Source: Bdellovibrionales bacterium (GTDB taxonomy: Bacteria > Bdellovibrionota > Bdellovibrionia > Bdellovibrionales > UBA1609). From it: a stretch of 64,000 nucleotides of DNA. Shown one piece after another: positions 53,975 to 62,034 of this stretch. Under the pieces are notes generated by a model, which made no database searches, was not told the DNA's origin, and saw nothing but the letters and a program-made list of their open reading frames with translations. The stretch's first letter is position 1. Every line of letters begins with the position of its first letter. The position numbers were made by a program, and so were the translations under genes. Where the stretch lies: NCBI GenBank assembly GCA_020628165.1, contig JAHDFM010000020.1, forward strand, positions 1 to 64,000, read 5' to 3'.

Positions 53975-54352
53975 CTATGAATGGAAGGTTTTTTTATAAA
54001 CCTTCCATTCCAAATAAACCATTGCCAGTACAATGATTTTTTCAACTATGAAATATACTAGTCCTAGTGGTTTTATAGTTGCTGTATAAACGTATATCAC
54101 AGACAGAGACAGAACACAGTAAATTGAATTTCCAATCATGATGGCCAGCAACGAAGACAACCTCTCTAAATCTGCAGAACGCAAAAAATAAAGCCCCAAC
54201 AAATAAAGTAAGAAAGCATAAATAGCTAGTCCATATAAAATGACTTTCGGCAATCCAATAAAAGCAATATAGTGCGGCAAAATAAATGCAAGTAAAATGA
54301 AGCTAATTAAAGCCCCAAAATTATCAATACGAAGGATTTGTTGCACGCTCAT
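53975..54352 (-). CDS. Small membrane protein with four helices
   Basis: A 125-residue protein with four predicted membrane helices: LISFILLAFILPHYIAFIG, VILYGLAIYAFLLYLLGLYF, LLAIMIGNSIYCVLSLSVIYV and LVYFIVEKIIVLAMVYLEW. The N-terminal RIDNFGALISF followed by a GLPK loop matches a small uncharacterised membrane family seen in many bacteria. Function unknown. It converges with dapD, and its 3' end encodes one arm of the inverted repeat at 53979-54010. Confidence 0.6.
   Translation of the reverse strand: MSVQQILRIDNFGALISFILLAFILPHYIAFIGLPKVILYGLAIYAFLLYLLGLYFLRSADLERLSSLLAIMIGNSIYCVLSLSVIYVYTATIKPLGLVYFIVEKIIVLAMVYLEWKVYKKTFHS
53979..54010. repeat. Perfect 13-bp inverted repeat at the dapD 3' side
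   Basis: GAATGGAAGGTTT (53979-53991) and AAACCTTCCATTC (53998-54010) pair fully around a six-base loop, 28 bases after the dapD stop. No T run follows on the plus strand, so it is at best an atypical terminator or a 3'-end stabilising hairpin. It lies inside the last codons of the convergent membrane-protein gene. Confidence 0.6.
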
Positions 54353-54393
54353 TATATCAAATTTTTATGATTGGTGGGTTTCAAAATATTTCA

Positions 54394-54600
54394 TTACTCA
54401 CATTTACAACGACAAAAATTATTTTTTTTATAGCAGAGATACTTTCCAACTTTAGACTCAATTTGACCTTCTTCGTCTTCAAGAGTTAAAACACAACTTG
54501 TACCATGATCAGGACTGCACTTAGATAGCTTAGAGGACTTACTTGTTTTAGCACACCCTACACAGACAATTGTTGAGAAAATTAAAACAAATAACTTCAT
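54394..54600 (-). CDS. Small Cys-rich lipoprotein
   Basis: A 68-residue protein with a lipoprotein signal peptide (LFVLIFSTIVCVGC, lipid Cys16). The mature 50 residues contain six further Cys (in KCSPDHGTSC, YLCYKK and FCRCKCE) and are Lys-rich, suggesting a compact disulphide-bonded surface peptide. No family recognised. It is divergent from the secreted protein at 54991 and follows the small membrane-protein gene by about 40 bases in reading order. Confidence 0.65.
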   Translation of the reverse strand: MKLFVLIFSTIVCVGCAKTSKSSKLSKCSPDHGTSCVLTLEDEEGQIESKVGKYLCYKKNNFCRCKCE

Positions 54601-54990
54601 GCATTCAGATTAACTCTTGTGATCATAAATTACAAATACGACTGTTAGCTTAGCTAGTGTATAGATACTTTTAACACTTATCTGAAACTCATTGTTTTGT
54701 TCGTTCCTATGAGCAAGTGGTTTCTTAGGAGCTTTGTTAAGGGCCAATAAGTCTCAACACACACCCATTCAACCAAGACTCCTGTCTGGCTCTCCACTCA
54801 ATTATTTTTTCACAGTCTCGTTTATCTGTTTTCAAGAGTTTTTCTTTAAAGACTTCTCACATGGGCTTCTGGCCAGCACTTTGTCGCGTCTGGAAAAATT
54901 TGGATCATTATGTGAAAAATTAACTGGATGAAGCTCTAGATAATGACAGGCAACTTAACTCAGTTTGATGTGTTTACCGATATACTAACA
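54601..54990. other. Divergent intergenic region with a partial repeat
   Basis: It contains the GGGCCAATAA partial repeat match at 54741-54750. A 65-codon reading frame (54734-54931) has no signal peptide, family motif or ribosome-binding site and is not called. No RNA gene seen. Confidence 0.4.
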
Positions 54991-55611
54991 ATGAAAGTTA
55001 TTGTTTTAATTGTGTCCATATTTTTATCACAGCAGGTTTTGGCAAATTTTGAGCCTTTTGTTCCTGCGTGGGCGCAAAAATGCGAAACAAAACTAACTAA
55101 TAAAAACATGCTGTATGAAGTTTACCACGATTGTATGGACATTTGCATGCTCAAGTCACCCATGCACAGAAAACTCATCACCAAAAAAAGACAAAAAATC
55201 TGCACCAATTTCACAGCTCGCTATCTGAACCGTCAAGTCAATCAAGGGTCTTTAGATCAAAGAGTTAATATCGGCACAAAATTCTGTGGTGACCAACGCA
55301 TCCACCGCACAGGCGGACATTGGTTGTACATTTCAAGGCAGTGCAAAAGGATCATTTGCGATTATAACACTCAAAAACAAGCTGAAAAACACCCTTTGTG
55401 TAAAAAGCTCAATCAATACTTAAACAACGGACAAATTGTAGAGGTCTACCAACCCCTCACACCGTCAGATAAACAAAGAAGAGGCACAGTGCCGAACACT
55501 CTCCTTAAAGAGGGCGAAAAAAGTAGCCTCGAAGATGAGGTCGAAAAAGCAGCTCAAGAGGCCCCAGCAGTGAGTGAAACTTCAGATGTGGAAGTATCAA
55601 CCCCTAAATAA
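54991..55611 (+). CDS. Secreted Cys-rich protein of unknown function
   Basis: The ATG at 54991 begins a good signal peptide (VIVLIVSIFLSQQVLA, cleaved before NFE); the frame is open 48 bases further upstream, but that would bury the signal. The mature part (about 188 residues) holds at least nine Cys residues, clustered in CETKL, DCMDICML, ICTNF, KFCGDQ, RQCKRIICDY and LCKKL, and many basic residues. The C-terminal 40 residues are acidic and Ala/Glu-rich. Probably a disulphide-stabilised periplasmic or surface protein. No family recognised. Confidence 0.65.
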   Translation: MKVIVLIVSIFLSQQVLANFEPFVPAWAQKCETKLTNKNMLYEVYHDCMDICMLKSPMHRKLITKKRQKICTNFTARYLNRQVNQGSLDQRVNIGTKFCGDQRIHRTGGHWLYISRQCKRIICDYNTQKQAEKHPLCKKLNQYLNNGQIVEVYQPLTPSDKQRRGTVPNTLLKEGEKSSLEDEVEKAAQEAPAVSETSDVEVSTPK

Positions 55612-55659
55612 TTGAAACAAAAAAACTCATCACTCAGCAAAGAAGTCTAAACCACATTT

Positions 55660-55730
55660 ATGCACCATTTCGCAAAAAGGTACGGACCACCTTAATGCAG
55701 TGTTTCGCAGAAAAGTGCGGACCACCTTTT
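55660..55730. repeat. Two tandem 35-bp imperfect repeats
   Basis: Unit one is 55660-55694 and unit two 55695-55730. Both share TTTCGCA, an AAA-rich stretch and CGGACCACCTT. They lie between a secreted-protein gene and the Lol-type permease gene, which converge. The last bases of unit two plus GTGTGG after it can form a small hairpin (CCAC/GTGG). Confidence 0.6.
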
Positions 55731-55740
55731 TGTGTGGGGT

Positions 55741-56919
55741 TTAGGTTTTTATGCTTTGGCTTGGTTTTAGTTTTGAATAAACTTGGGCTGGTATGTAGCT
55801 AGCGAGTAAAGTTATCACTATTGAGGCGATAAGAATTAGCCCTAACTGATGTGGCTTTACATCCACCGGGACGGTGCAGTCGTAGTAAATTTCTGGCAGA
55901 ATGCATGGTTTATAGATCTTTAGAAATAAAGCCAAGAGGCTTCCTATTAAAAAACCAGATACGATCCCAATAAATGAAAGATAGGCGCCAATTCTTATGA
56001 ATAAATTGCGAGTTCTTCGTCGAGACAAACCCATGGTCATAAAAATGCCCCACTCACTTTTTTTCTGATTGATCAAAAGAATTAATACCGTCGCTACAGA
56101 AAAACTTGTGATCACCGCCCCTAAACTCAAGAAGGTCGTCATGGTTATTTTTTCGAGTTTCAAAGCCATGGTTAAAGCCGCATTTCGATCTTCCCACGTT
56201 TCAACATTAAAACCACCTGCAACCAATTTTTTTTTGTATTTACTGGCATTAAATGGGTCAAACAATTGCACCTCTGTTTGTGCGACAAAACTGCGCGACA
56301 ATGAGGCTGCTTTGATTGACTTGTCTTTGTCGTAAATAAGTACGTTTTGATCTAAGTTTTCTACTTGTGTGGTGAAGGTGTCTTTGACAGTCATTTTATC
56401 GTAAATAAAATCTTCGGCACCGGCACCAATGAGCGCGTCCGGCGGGATGACTACAATCTCTTCACCTGTTAAAACTCCAAGGGCTCTTGCTAAGTCCACT
56501 CCAAGCAAAACTTCATTTTCTCCGAGCTCACTTATTTTTTTTGAGCTGCCTTTCAATCCTGACAAAAACTCATTCACCGCCACTGAGCTCATGCCTTTGG
56601 CAATGGCTCCGCCAAAATTGTCTTCATAAGTTTTTACAATCACATCGTGTATAGTCACGTTTTGAATAGAATGAACAGGGAACGACATTAAACTTTCAGG
56701 AATCAGTTCTTTTTTGTCGTCGTGGACGATCACCAAATCTGGCTCGGCGATCACTATGTTATTTAACATACTGTTGTTAAAACCATTCATCACTGAAACA
56801 ATGAGAATGAGAGCTGCTATCGAAATAGTGATAGCAACCACAGTGATCCAAGACATTGTTCGCACAAAAGATCCTGCTCGACTAGATAGCATAAAGCGCC
56901 AGACAATATCCTTAACCAT
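55741..56919 (-). CDS. LolC/LolE-type lipoprotein-releasing ABC transporter permease
   Basis: A 392-residue inner-membrane protein of the MacB/FtsX/LolCE type: an N-terminal helix (WITVVAITISIAALILIVSVM, then NGFNNSML, the LolC/E signature), a periplasmic domain of about 200 residues, and three C-terminal helices (FLSLGAVITSFSVATVLILLI, AYLSFIGIVSGFLIGSLLALF, LGLILIASIVITLLASYIPA). It works with a LolD ATPase, not encoded nearby, to extract lipoproteins from the inner membrane for transfer to LolA. LolC versus LolE cannot be decided. It follows a hypothetical gene by 38 bases on the same strand. Confidence 0.85.
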   Translation of the reverse strand: MVKDIVWRFMLSSRAGSFVRTMSWITVVAITISIAALILIVSVMNGFNNSMLNNIVIAEPDLVIVHDDKKELIPESLMSFPVHSIQNVTIHDVIVKTYEDNFGGAIAKGMSSVAVNEFLSGLKGSSKKISELGENEVLLGVDLARALGVLTGEEIVVIPPDALIGAGAEDFIYDKMTVKDTFTTQVENLDQNVLIYDKDKSIKAASLSRSFVAQTEVQLFDPFNASKYKKKLVAGGFNVETWEDRNAALTMALKLEKITMTTFLSLGAVITSFSVATVLILLINQKKSEWGIFMTMGLSRRRTRNLFIRIGAYLSFIGIVSGFLIGSLLALFLKIYKPCILPEIYYDCTVPVDVKPHQLGLILIASIVITLLASYIPAQVYSKLKPSQSIKT

Positions 56920-56957
56920 TTGGCCATGGTACTAAAAAACCAGGCGGAATCCTAGAG

Positions 56958-57437
56958 TCAATTTTTCTTTTTTTTGCTAAATAAGTGACGAAAAATAAGT
57001 TTAAAAGACTGAAATCGTGAGAGTTTCGGGTTGTTATTGAAGTTCTGTAAAATTGAAACTTTTTCTGGCAACTCCTGACAACACTCAAGCACCTCAATGG
57101 CTTGGTTGAGGCTGTGTTTCATCAAAATATCATCATAAATCACTTTGACTGACCAGGACTTGCTGTTCATTTTAGACTTTACGTCCTCAACAATCCCAGT
57201 TTTCACTCCTTGAATGTGGTTCCACTCAACCACAAGCCCTAAAAAAGAAAACTGCTGACGTATAACCATGTCACTTTTCTTATCCAACCAAATTTGTAAA
57301 TCAACAAATGGAGAGCGATACCACTTAACTAAAAGCATCGATGTCGGGGTATCGACAATATCAGATGAGACTTCAGCAAAGCCTTTTACAAGTGCTTGTG
57401 GAGAATATATGAGCCTTTCATGGTTGGTGACTGCCAT
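56958..57437 (-). CDS. Hypothetical cytoplasmic protein upstream of the Lol permease
   Basis: About 159 residues with no signal peptide or membrane helix. The N-terminal half is beta-rich (SMLLVKWYRSPFVDLQIWLD, VIRQQFSFLGLVVEWNH, GVKTGIVEDV). It ends in a helical tail with FKLIFRHLFSKKKK. The strand pattern could be a PilZ-like or other small barrel, but no RxxxR motif is present. The ATG at 57437 is preferred over a TTG two codons earlier; neither has a clear ribosome-binding site. Probably cotranscribed with the Lol permease gene. Confidence 0.55.
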   Translation of the reverse strand: MAVTNHERLIYSPQALVKGFAEVSSDIVDTPTSMLLVKWYRSPFVDLQIWLDKKSDMVIRQQFSFLGLVVEWNHIQGVKTGIVEDVKSKMNSKSWSVKVIYDDILMKHSLNQAIEVLECCQELPEKVSILQNFNNNPKLSRFQSFKLIFRHLFSKKKKN

Positions 57438-57564
57438 TAACAACTTATCGGCTAATCAAGAACAAAACACAAACTTTAAATATTATGTTTCATATTAATG
57501 AGTGATACCAAACAAAAGTCCAACCCTAAAGCCAGTAAAACCAAGTTATGTTTAGGGCAATTAA

Positions 57565-57756
57565 GTCATTCTGAGCGAAACGAAGAACCTCAGTGAAAAA
57601 TCCGTTTCTTATGAGGTCTTTTCAAGAAACTCAAGCTTTAACTTCAACCAAGACTAGGTGAACCTCAGTATTTCATCAGATGTTTAATTATTTGATCTCT
57701 TTGCTTATCTTTGTTTTGTGGTTTTTGATGAGGTCCTTCGCTTTGCTCAGGATGAC
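57565..57756. repeat. Inverted pair of 'GTCATTCTGAGCGAAACGAA' repeats
   Basis: One copy (57565-57595) begins GTCATTCTGAGCGAAACGAA. Its inverse, AGGTCCTTCGCTTTGCTCAG continuing GATGAC, lies at 57731-57756. GAACCTCAGT also recurs at about 57587 and 57660. The two arms can pair across about 135 bases. They fill the gap between genes on opposite strands (57438-57820); I see nothing else there. Confidence 0.6.
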
Positions 57757-57820
57757 TGGGATTTTGTTTTGGTGAATTATCGCCATATACTTTTATGTTT
57801 AATTTTGTTTAAATAAAGAT

Positions 57821-58072
57821 ATGGGAAAAAATAAAAAAGCACCTTTACTTGACCTTCATGGACTCAGCATTGATCAAGTTTACGATGCAATTGATCGTTT
57901 CCTACGAAAGCACCAAAACACCAAAACTGTTCACATAATGACTGGCAAAGGCAAAGGACTGGTCAAAAAAGAAACGGAACAGTATTTAAAACAAGCCGGT
58001 TACCCTTTTAAACCGCTTAGGCTGGAAAATGGCAAGATCAACCCAGGTGTTCTCGTCGTCTTTAATGATTAA
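57821..58072 (+). CDS. Small Smr-domain protein
   Basis: An 83-residue stand-alone Smr (small MutS-related) domain. The LDLHG motif (residues 10-14) and the IMTGKGKG loop (about residues 42-49) are both present, followed by KPLRLENGKINPGVLVVF. Smr domains bind nucleic acid and many act as endonucleases on DNA junctions or RNA, including stalled-ribosome mRNA in other organisms. The length corresponds to the bare domain with no MutS2 partner. No strong ribosome-binding site, which may mean a weakly translated or leaderless message. Monocistronic. Confidence 0.85.
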   Translation: MGKNKKAPLLDLHGLSIDQVYDAIDRFLRKHQNTKTVHIMTGKGKGLVKKETEQYLKQAGYPFKPLRLENGKINPGVLVVFND

Positions 58073-58217
58073 TACAAGTAAGGTAGTCACTCTCATTTCT
58101 TTGTAAAATAAATCATATGCTTAGCTACAGTTGAAAGTGCCTTGCAAATTCACCCATTCAATATATTATAGTCTTTGCATTAAAAAGATTCTGGCAAACT
58201 TCAACCTAAAGGCAATT

Positions 58218-58739
58218 ATGGACAAGATTATGTGGATCGACCTAGAAATGACTGGGTTGGATGTAGATAAAGAAGTTATTATTGAAGTTGCCGTGATCAT
58301 CACAGATAAAAACTTAACACCTCAAGACCAGTACCACGCTGTGGTTAAACAACCTCAACACTACATCGACAATATGGATGACTGGAACACAAGACATCAT
58401 ACTAAATCAGGTTTAGTGAGTAAAATTCCAAACGGACTCCCACCAGAGCAAGTCGAGAAAGACCTCATGGCACTCATTGAAAAGCATTTCCCCAATGAAA
58501 TGCCAATCATTGCTGGTAACTCCATTTCTCAAGACAGAACTTTTATAAATAAATATTTTAAAAATTTTGCCAACAAACTTCACTACCGCATGCTTGATGT
58601 ATCCTCTTGGAAACTTATTTTTAGATTCATTCACAATAAGAAGTTTGAAAAATCAGAGACGCACAAAGCAATGGATGACATCAAAGAATCCATAGCAGAA
58701 ATGAAATATTACTTGAGTTTCATTGACCTCAACAAATAG
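58218..58739 (+). CDS. orn: Oligoribonuclease
   Basis: A 3'-5' exonuclease that degrades RNA dinucleotides, including pGpG from c-di-GMP turnover. The ATG at 58218 follows AAAGG and gives 173 residues, close to the family norm; the frame is open 87 bases upstream without support. DEDDh motifs: D and E in WIDLEMTGLD, D in SISQDRTFINKY, and H/D in ETHKAMDDIKESI. DVSSWK is also typical of Orn. It is followed 18 bases later by a HAD phosphatase on the same strand, so the two may be cotranscribed. Confidence 0.93.
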   Translation: MDKIMWIDLEMTGLDVDKEVIIEVAVIITDKNLTPQDQYHAVVKQPQHYIDNMDDWNTRHHTKSGLVSKIPNGLPPEQVEKDLMALIEKHFPNEMPIIAGNSISQDRTFINKYFKNFANKLHYRMLDVSSWKLIFRFIHNKKFEKSETHKAMDDIKESIAEMKYYLSFIDLNK

Positions 58740-58757
58740 CTTCTATCTAATAGAGTT

Positions 58758-59585
58758 ATGAAAGTTTTTATCACAGATCTTGATGGCACTCTTCTCAACA
58801 ATAATTCTCAACTATCTAACCAACAGGTCGATACGATCAACGAACTCATAAAAAGCCACCACTTTACCATAGCCACAGGTCGATCTCTTATTTCCGTTCG
58901 AAGTATTTTAAAAGACATCCAATTCAAACTGCCTGTCATCACCAACAATGGAGCTATCATTGCAAACATCAATGACAGCAAACCACTATTGATCAATACC
59001 CTATCAAAAACAGAAACACTTGCAGCTCTTGATCGACTTAAAAACTTAAACCTTGAATATTTCGTGCAAACTTTCTGTCATGTGACTCACAATTACAAAG
59101 TGTATATTCAAGCGGTGACCACCCCAGGTTCGCAGTGGTACCTTGAGCAAAGAAAAAAATATCAAGACAGACATATCATCATGGAGCCCTACTCCATCAA
59201 AGAAAGTGAGACCCCTCTACAAATCGTCATTGTTGATAAAACTCAGAAATTGCAAAATCTGCTCGGACCATTAAAAAATCAAGGACCACAGCTCAGCTAC
59301 TTTCTACTAGACAACCCTTGGCTCCCAGAAAATAGCTGGCTCGATATTTCAGGCACCAATGCCAACAAAGGTTATGCCTGTGAATGGCTCTGTCAAAAAA
59401 TTGGCCTCACTAAAAATGATCTTTACGTGTTTGGAGATGGGGCTAACGATGAAAGTATGTTTCAGTCAGCGCACAAATCATACGCCATCAGCCCTCATTA
59501 TAATGAGCTTGAAAAATACTGCGAGCAAGTCCTACCTCACAATGATGGCCGATCCGTCCTCAACAAAATACAGCAACTCATATAG
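58758..59585 (+). CDS. Cof-type HAD-IIB phosphatase
   Basis: A 275-residue sugar-phosphate or flavin-type phosphatase of the Cof/YidA group. Motif I is FITDLDGTLLN, motif II lies in TIATGRS, the motif III Lys is in NANKGYACEWL, and motif IV is VFGDGANDESMF. The C2B cap sits between motifs II and III. Cytoplasmic, Mg-dependent. The true substrate cannot be told from sequence; relatives hydrolyse sugar phosphates and pyridoxal phosphate. It follows orn by 18 bases. Confidence 0.88.
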   Translation: MKVFITDLDGTLLNNNSQLSNQQVDTINELIKSHHFTIATGRSLISVRSILKDIQFKLPVITNNGAIIANINDSKPLLINTLSKTETLAALDRLKNLNLEYFVQTFCHVTHNYKVYIQAVTTPGSQWYLEQRKKYQDRHIIMEPYSIKESETPLQIVIVDKTQKLQNLLGPLKNQGPQLSYFLLDNPWLPENSWLDISGTNANKGYACEWLCQKIGLTKNDLYVFGDGANDESMFQSAHKSYAISPHYNELEKYCEQVLPHNDGRSVLNKIQQLI

Positions 59586-59599
59586 AGCCAAGCCATTTT

Positions 59600-59935
59600 T
59601 CAATCTGTGCAGGCGATCACCAGTGTGTGCCTTGTTGATTTTGTTTCAACACACAGGCTATCATCAACTAACTCTTCACCACTAACGGCACCCACTAAAG
59701 ACAACGGCAGGGATAAGAGACAAGCTGAACTGACCTCACTCATCTCACCTGAACTTGAAGAGTTCACAACATAATTCCCATTACAAATGTCTTTAGCTTT
59801 ATCTACACAATTACGAATATACTCACACTCTATCTGGCTCTGAGTTGGAGAAATTAGCGAAACAGAAGCAGAGTTCATATTTGCACACGCCTGAGTCATT
59901 AACCCAATCAATATAATAACAAAACATCGGTTCAT
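59600..59935 (-). CDS. Small lipoprotein with several Cys residues
   Basis: About 111 residues from the ATG at 59935, which lies nine bases after GGGGGG; earlier in-frame ATG codons overlap that ribosome-binding site. The lipobox is LMTQAC (Cys16). The mature part holds at least five more Cys (IECEYIRNC, DICNGN, SACLLS, CVETK, IACTD) and a hydrophobic patch (LLSLPLSLVGAVSG). No family recognised. It converges with the Cof-type phosphatase gene. A palindrome at 59960-59984 lies just upstream. Confidence 0.6.
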   Translation of the reverse strand: MNRCFVIILIGLMTQACANMNSASVSLISPTQSQIECEYIRNCVDKAKDICNGNYVVNSSSSGEMSEVSSACLLSLPLSLVGAVSGEELVDDSLCVETKSTRHTLVIACTD

Positions 59936-60356
59936 AAAAAACATACCCCCCATTTTTAGTAGGTAACTTTTAAAAGAGTACCTAACTTACCGACGACGAA
60001 AAAGAGAGATATAGAACACTCAACACAAACTTAACATTCAAAACAAAAAGTTAACACCGCTTAAACAATTCTAAACTTAGTTGTTATTTCAAGAAAAAGT
60101 TAAAAAACTTTAAGTGCATTCCATGGCATTCAATAACGTTTCAAATTAGTAACTTTTATAGTGCCATTTGCTTACCTAACCTTAGTCTCGAAAAAATAGC
60201 TGGCAAATACCTAGTATGATTAACTTTTTATTATTCGATTTAATCAATGTATTTAATAATTATTATATATTTGTTCAATATATAATTTTCGCTAATATGG
60301 AACTGTATCTTTCAACTTGCAATTTAACTATTGCATATAAATAGAGGATTAAGGAA
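59936..60356. other. Divergent intergenic region upstream of nhaA
   Basis: It is strongly AT-rich between the small lipoprotein and nhaA. A palindrome (59960-59984) and the nhaA ribosome-binding site (TTAAGGAA before 60357) are the only signals that I can support. NhaR-like operators were looked for but no clear match was seen. Confidence 0.4.
59960..59984. promoter_or_regulatory. Palindrome TAGGTA-N13-TACCTA upstream of the small lipoprotein gene
   Basis: The outer hexamers TAGGTA (59960-59965) and TACCTA (59979-59984) pair perfectly, and the centre TTTTAAAA is also self-complementary. It is 25 bases before the lipoprotein ATG, so it may be an operator or a hairpin in the leader. Confidence 0.4.
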
Positions 60357-61598
60357 ATGCAGAACTCAAGCGTCATGTTAGCAGAAAAAGGAAACTCTTT
60401 TACTTCAATAAAGCAGTTTTTTTCCAACTTTAATGCTGATGTTGCGGCTGGTGTTTTATTGTTTTTATCTGCAGCGGCAGCTCTTTTGTTTTCAAACAGT
60501 GATCAGCTGAGTCAGTTTTACACGGCACTCATTAGCTATCCAATACAAATCAGTTCGAGCTTTTTGTCACTTGATAAAAATTTATTACTTTTTGTGAATG
60601 ATGGACTCATGGCTATCTTTTTTTTCTATGTTGGTCTTGAAATCAAACGTGAATTCGTCGTTGGTGATCTGTCTAGCACAAAAAAAGCGGCATTTTCTGT
60701 GTTTGCAGCCATTGGTGGCATGCTTTTTCCTGCTCTACTGTATGTCGCTTTTAACTCGGGAAGTGCCTCCATCAGTGGCTGGGGCATCCCCATGGCCACC
60801 GACATTGCATTTGCTCTTGGAATATTAGCTCTTCTTGGCAAGCGTGTGCCTGCAAGCTTAAAAGCCTTTTTACTTGCACTTGCTATTGTTGATGACTTAG
60901 GGGCCATACTGGTGATTGCCCTCTTCTATACGGCAAATATTAATTTTATGGCGCTCGTTGTAGCTTTTTCAGTTCTTGCCTTACTAATGACCTTGAATCG
61001 ATTTAAGTTATCAAATAAAGCCGTTGGTATTTCCCTTGGCCTTGTTGTTTGGTTTGCATTCTTAAAGTCAGGCGTACATGCCACAATTGCGGGAGTGTTG
61101 CTGGCTATGATCACACCACTTGTCATTAGCAATAAAAAGAGTCTAGCAACTAACTTTGATGGCCTCATTCATAACATGCACCCATGGATATCTTTTGCCA
61201 TATTGCCTTTGTTTGCTTTTTTTAATGCTGGCATTGACTTCCGCACCATTGATGTCACAAGCGCACTGAATTCTCCTATCACTTATGGAATTGTCCTAGG
61301 GCTACTTGTAGGAAAACCATTAGGAGTGTTTTTAATGTCCTACATAAGCCATAAACTAAAAATTGCAACTAAGCCAGATGACATATCCTGGATGCAAGTG
61401 CTTGGAGTGGGTGTTGTCTCTGCCATTGGCTTTACCATGTCTTTATTCATCGCAAGCTTAGCATTTAACTCAGAGATGGACTTTTCTCTGTCTAAGGTCG
61501 CAATTTATATTGCATCGATCTTAGCGATGATCATTGGGTTCCTGCTGCTCTACTTTTCTTGCAGCAGCAGGAACCCCGAGATCACTAACAATCAGTAA
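60357..61598 (+). CDS. nhaA: Na+/H+ antiporter NhaA
   Basis: It exports sodium in exchange for protons. At 413 residues it is about 25 longer than Escherichia coli NhaA. Family motifs: NDGLMAIFFFYVGLEIKREF, GWGIPMATDIAFALGILALL, GKRVPASLKAFLLALAIVDD with the essential Asp pair D179-D180, and GVHATIAGVLLAM. It starts at ATG behind TTAAGGAA. The last 20 codons contain a perfect 14-bp inverted repeat. A NhaR-like regulator is encoded 39 kb away at 20705-21592. It is probably followed by the two small genes downstream. Confidence 0.95.
   Translation: MQNSSVMLAEKGNSFTSIKQFFSNFNADVAAGVLLFLSAAAALLFSNSDQLSQFYTALISYPIQISSSFLSLDKNLLLFVNDGLMAIFFFYVGLEIKREFVVGDLSSTKKAAFSVFAAIGGMLFPALLYVAFNSGSASISGWGIPMATDIAFALGILALLGKRVPASLKAFLLALAIVDDLGAILVIALFYTANINFMALVVAFSVLALLMTLNRFKLSNKAVGISLGLVVWFAFLKSGVHATIAGVLLAMITPLVISNKKSLATNFDGLIHNMHPWISFAILPLFAFFNAGIDFRTIDVTSALNSPITYGIVLGLLVGKPLGVFLMSYISHKLKIATKPDDISWMQVLGVGVVSAIGFTMSLFIASLAFNSEMDFSLSKVAIYIASILAMIIGFLLLYFSCSSRNPEITNNQ
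61536..61576. repeat. Perfect 14-bp inverted repeat inside the 3' end of nhaA
   Basis: GGGTTCCTGCTGCT (61536-61549) pairs with AGCAGCAGGAACCC (61563-61576) around a 13-base loop. It is GC-rich within an AT-rich gene, encodes the C-terminal residues FLLLYF to SSRNP, and ends 22 bases before the stop. No T run follows, so a standard terminator is unlikely. Confidence 0.75.
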
Positions 61599-61643
61599 TA
61601 TATGTTTAATAACTTTAACCCAACCAACAAAAGGAGAATGTCT

Positions 61644-62015
61644 ATGAAAAACGCCAACTTCATCTATAACTATGAACTGTCATCACGCGGCTTAGAAAAA
61701 CCTCAAAAATTTAAAAAGCACGCCGACATCGTTGCCTTTGATATCTTAAAAAAACAAGATCAACATATCGACTTCAAACTTCACGTCTCCCCCGTAGCCA
61801 AAGACAAACAATTATTTAAAATGGTGATGAGCTCAAACTACGACGGGCAAAACGTCGTCTTAAAAGAGACTGGAAAAAATGTTCACTCTCTTCTCAGACG
61901 GATGAAAAGAAAGTTTATCAAAACGTGCCGAAAAATTAAAAACCACAAACAACGCAGAAGAAAAAGAGTTCAGTCATTAAGAAACTTTAACTTTAACCTT
62001 GAGAACATGACTTAG
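61644..62015 (+). CDS. Small basic protein, possibly a divergent ribosome-hibernation-factor relative
   Basis: About 123 residues. I prefer the ATG at 61644, seven bases after AAGGAG; an ATG at 61638 lies too close. It is mixed alpha/beta, with HIDFKLHVSPVAK then NVVLKETGKNVHSLLRRMKRK and a very basic tail (KNHKQRRRKR). The order strand-strand-helix with a Lys/Arg-rich end resembles the HPF/RaiA N-terminal domain, but similarity is weak. The basic tail suggests RNA or ribosome binding. It lies between nhaA and another small gene, on the same strand. Confidence 0.55.
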   Translation: MKNANFIYNYELSSRGLEKPQKFKKHADIVAFDILKKQDQHIDFKLHVSPVAKDKQLFKMVMSSNYDGQNVVLKETGKNVHSLLRRMKRKFIKTCRKIKNHKQRRRKRVQSLRNFNFNLENMT

Positions 62016-62034
62016 CACTAACAGGAGGACAAAC

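Noticed and set aside
53979-54010. Strong hairpin as the dapD terminator
   Set aside because: No T tract follows the second arm on the plus strand, and the sequence is coding on the other strand, so it is listed only as an inverted repeat.
54734-54931. 65-codon plus-strand reading frame
   Set aside because: No ribosome-binding site, no signal peptide or family motif, and a composition like the surrounding intergenic DNA.
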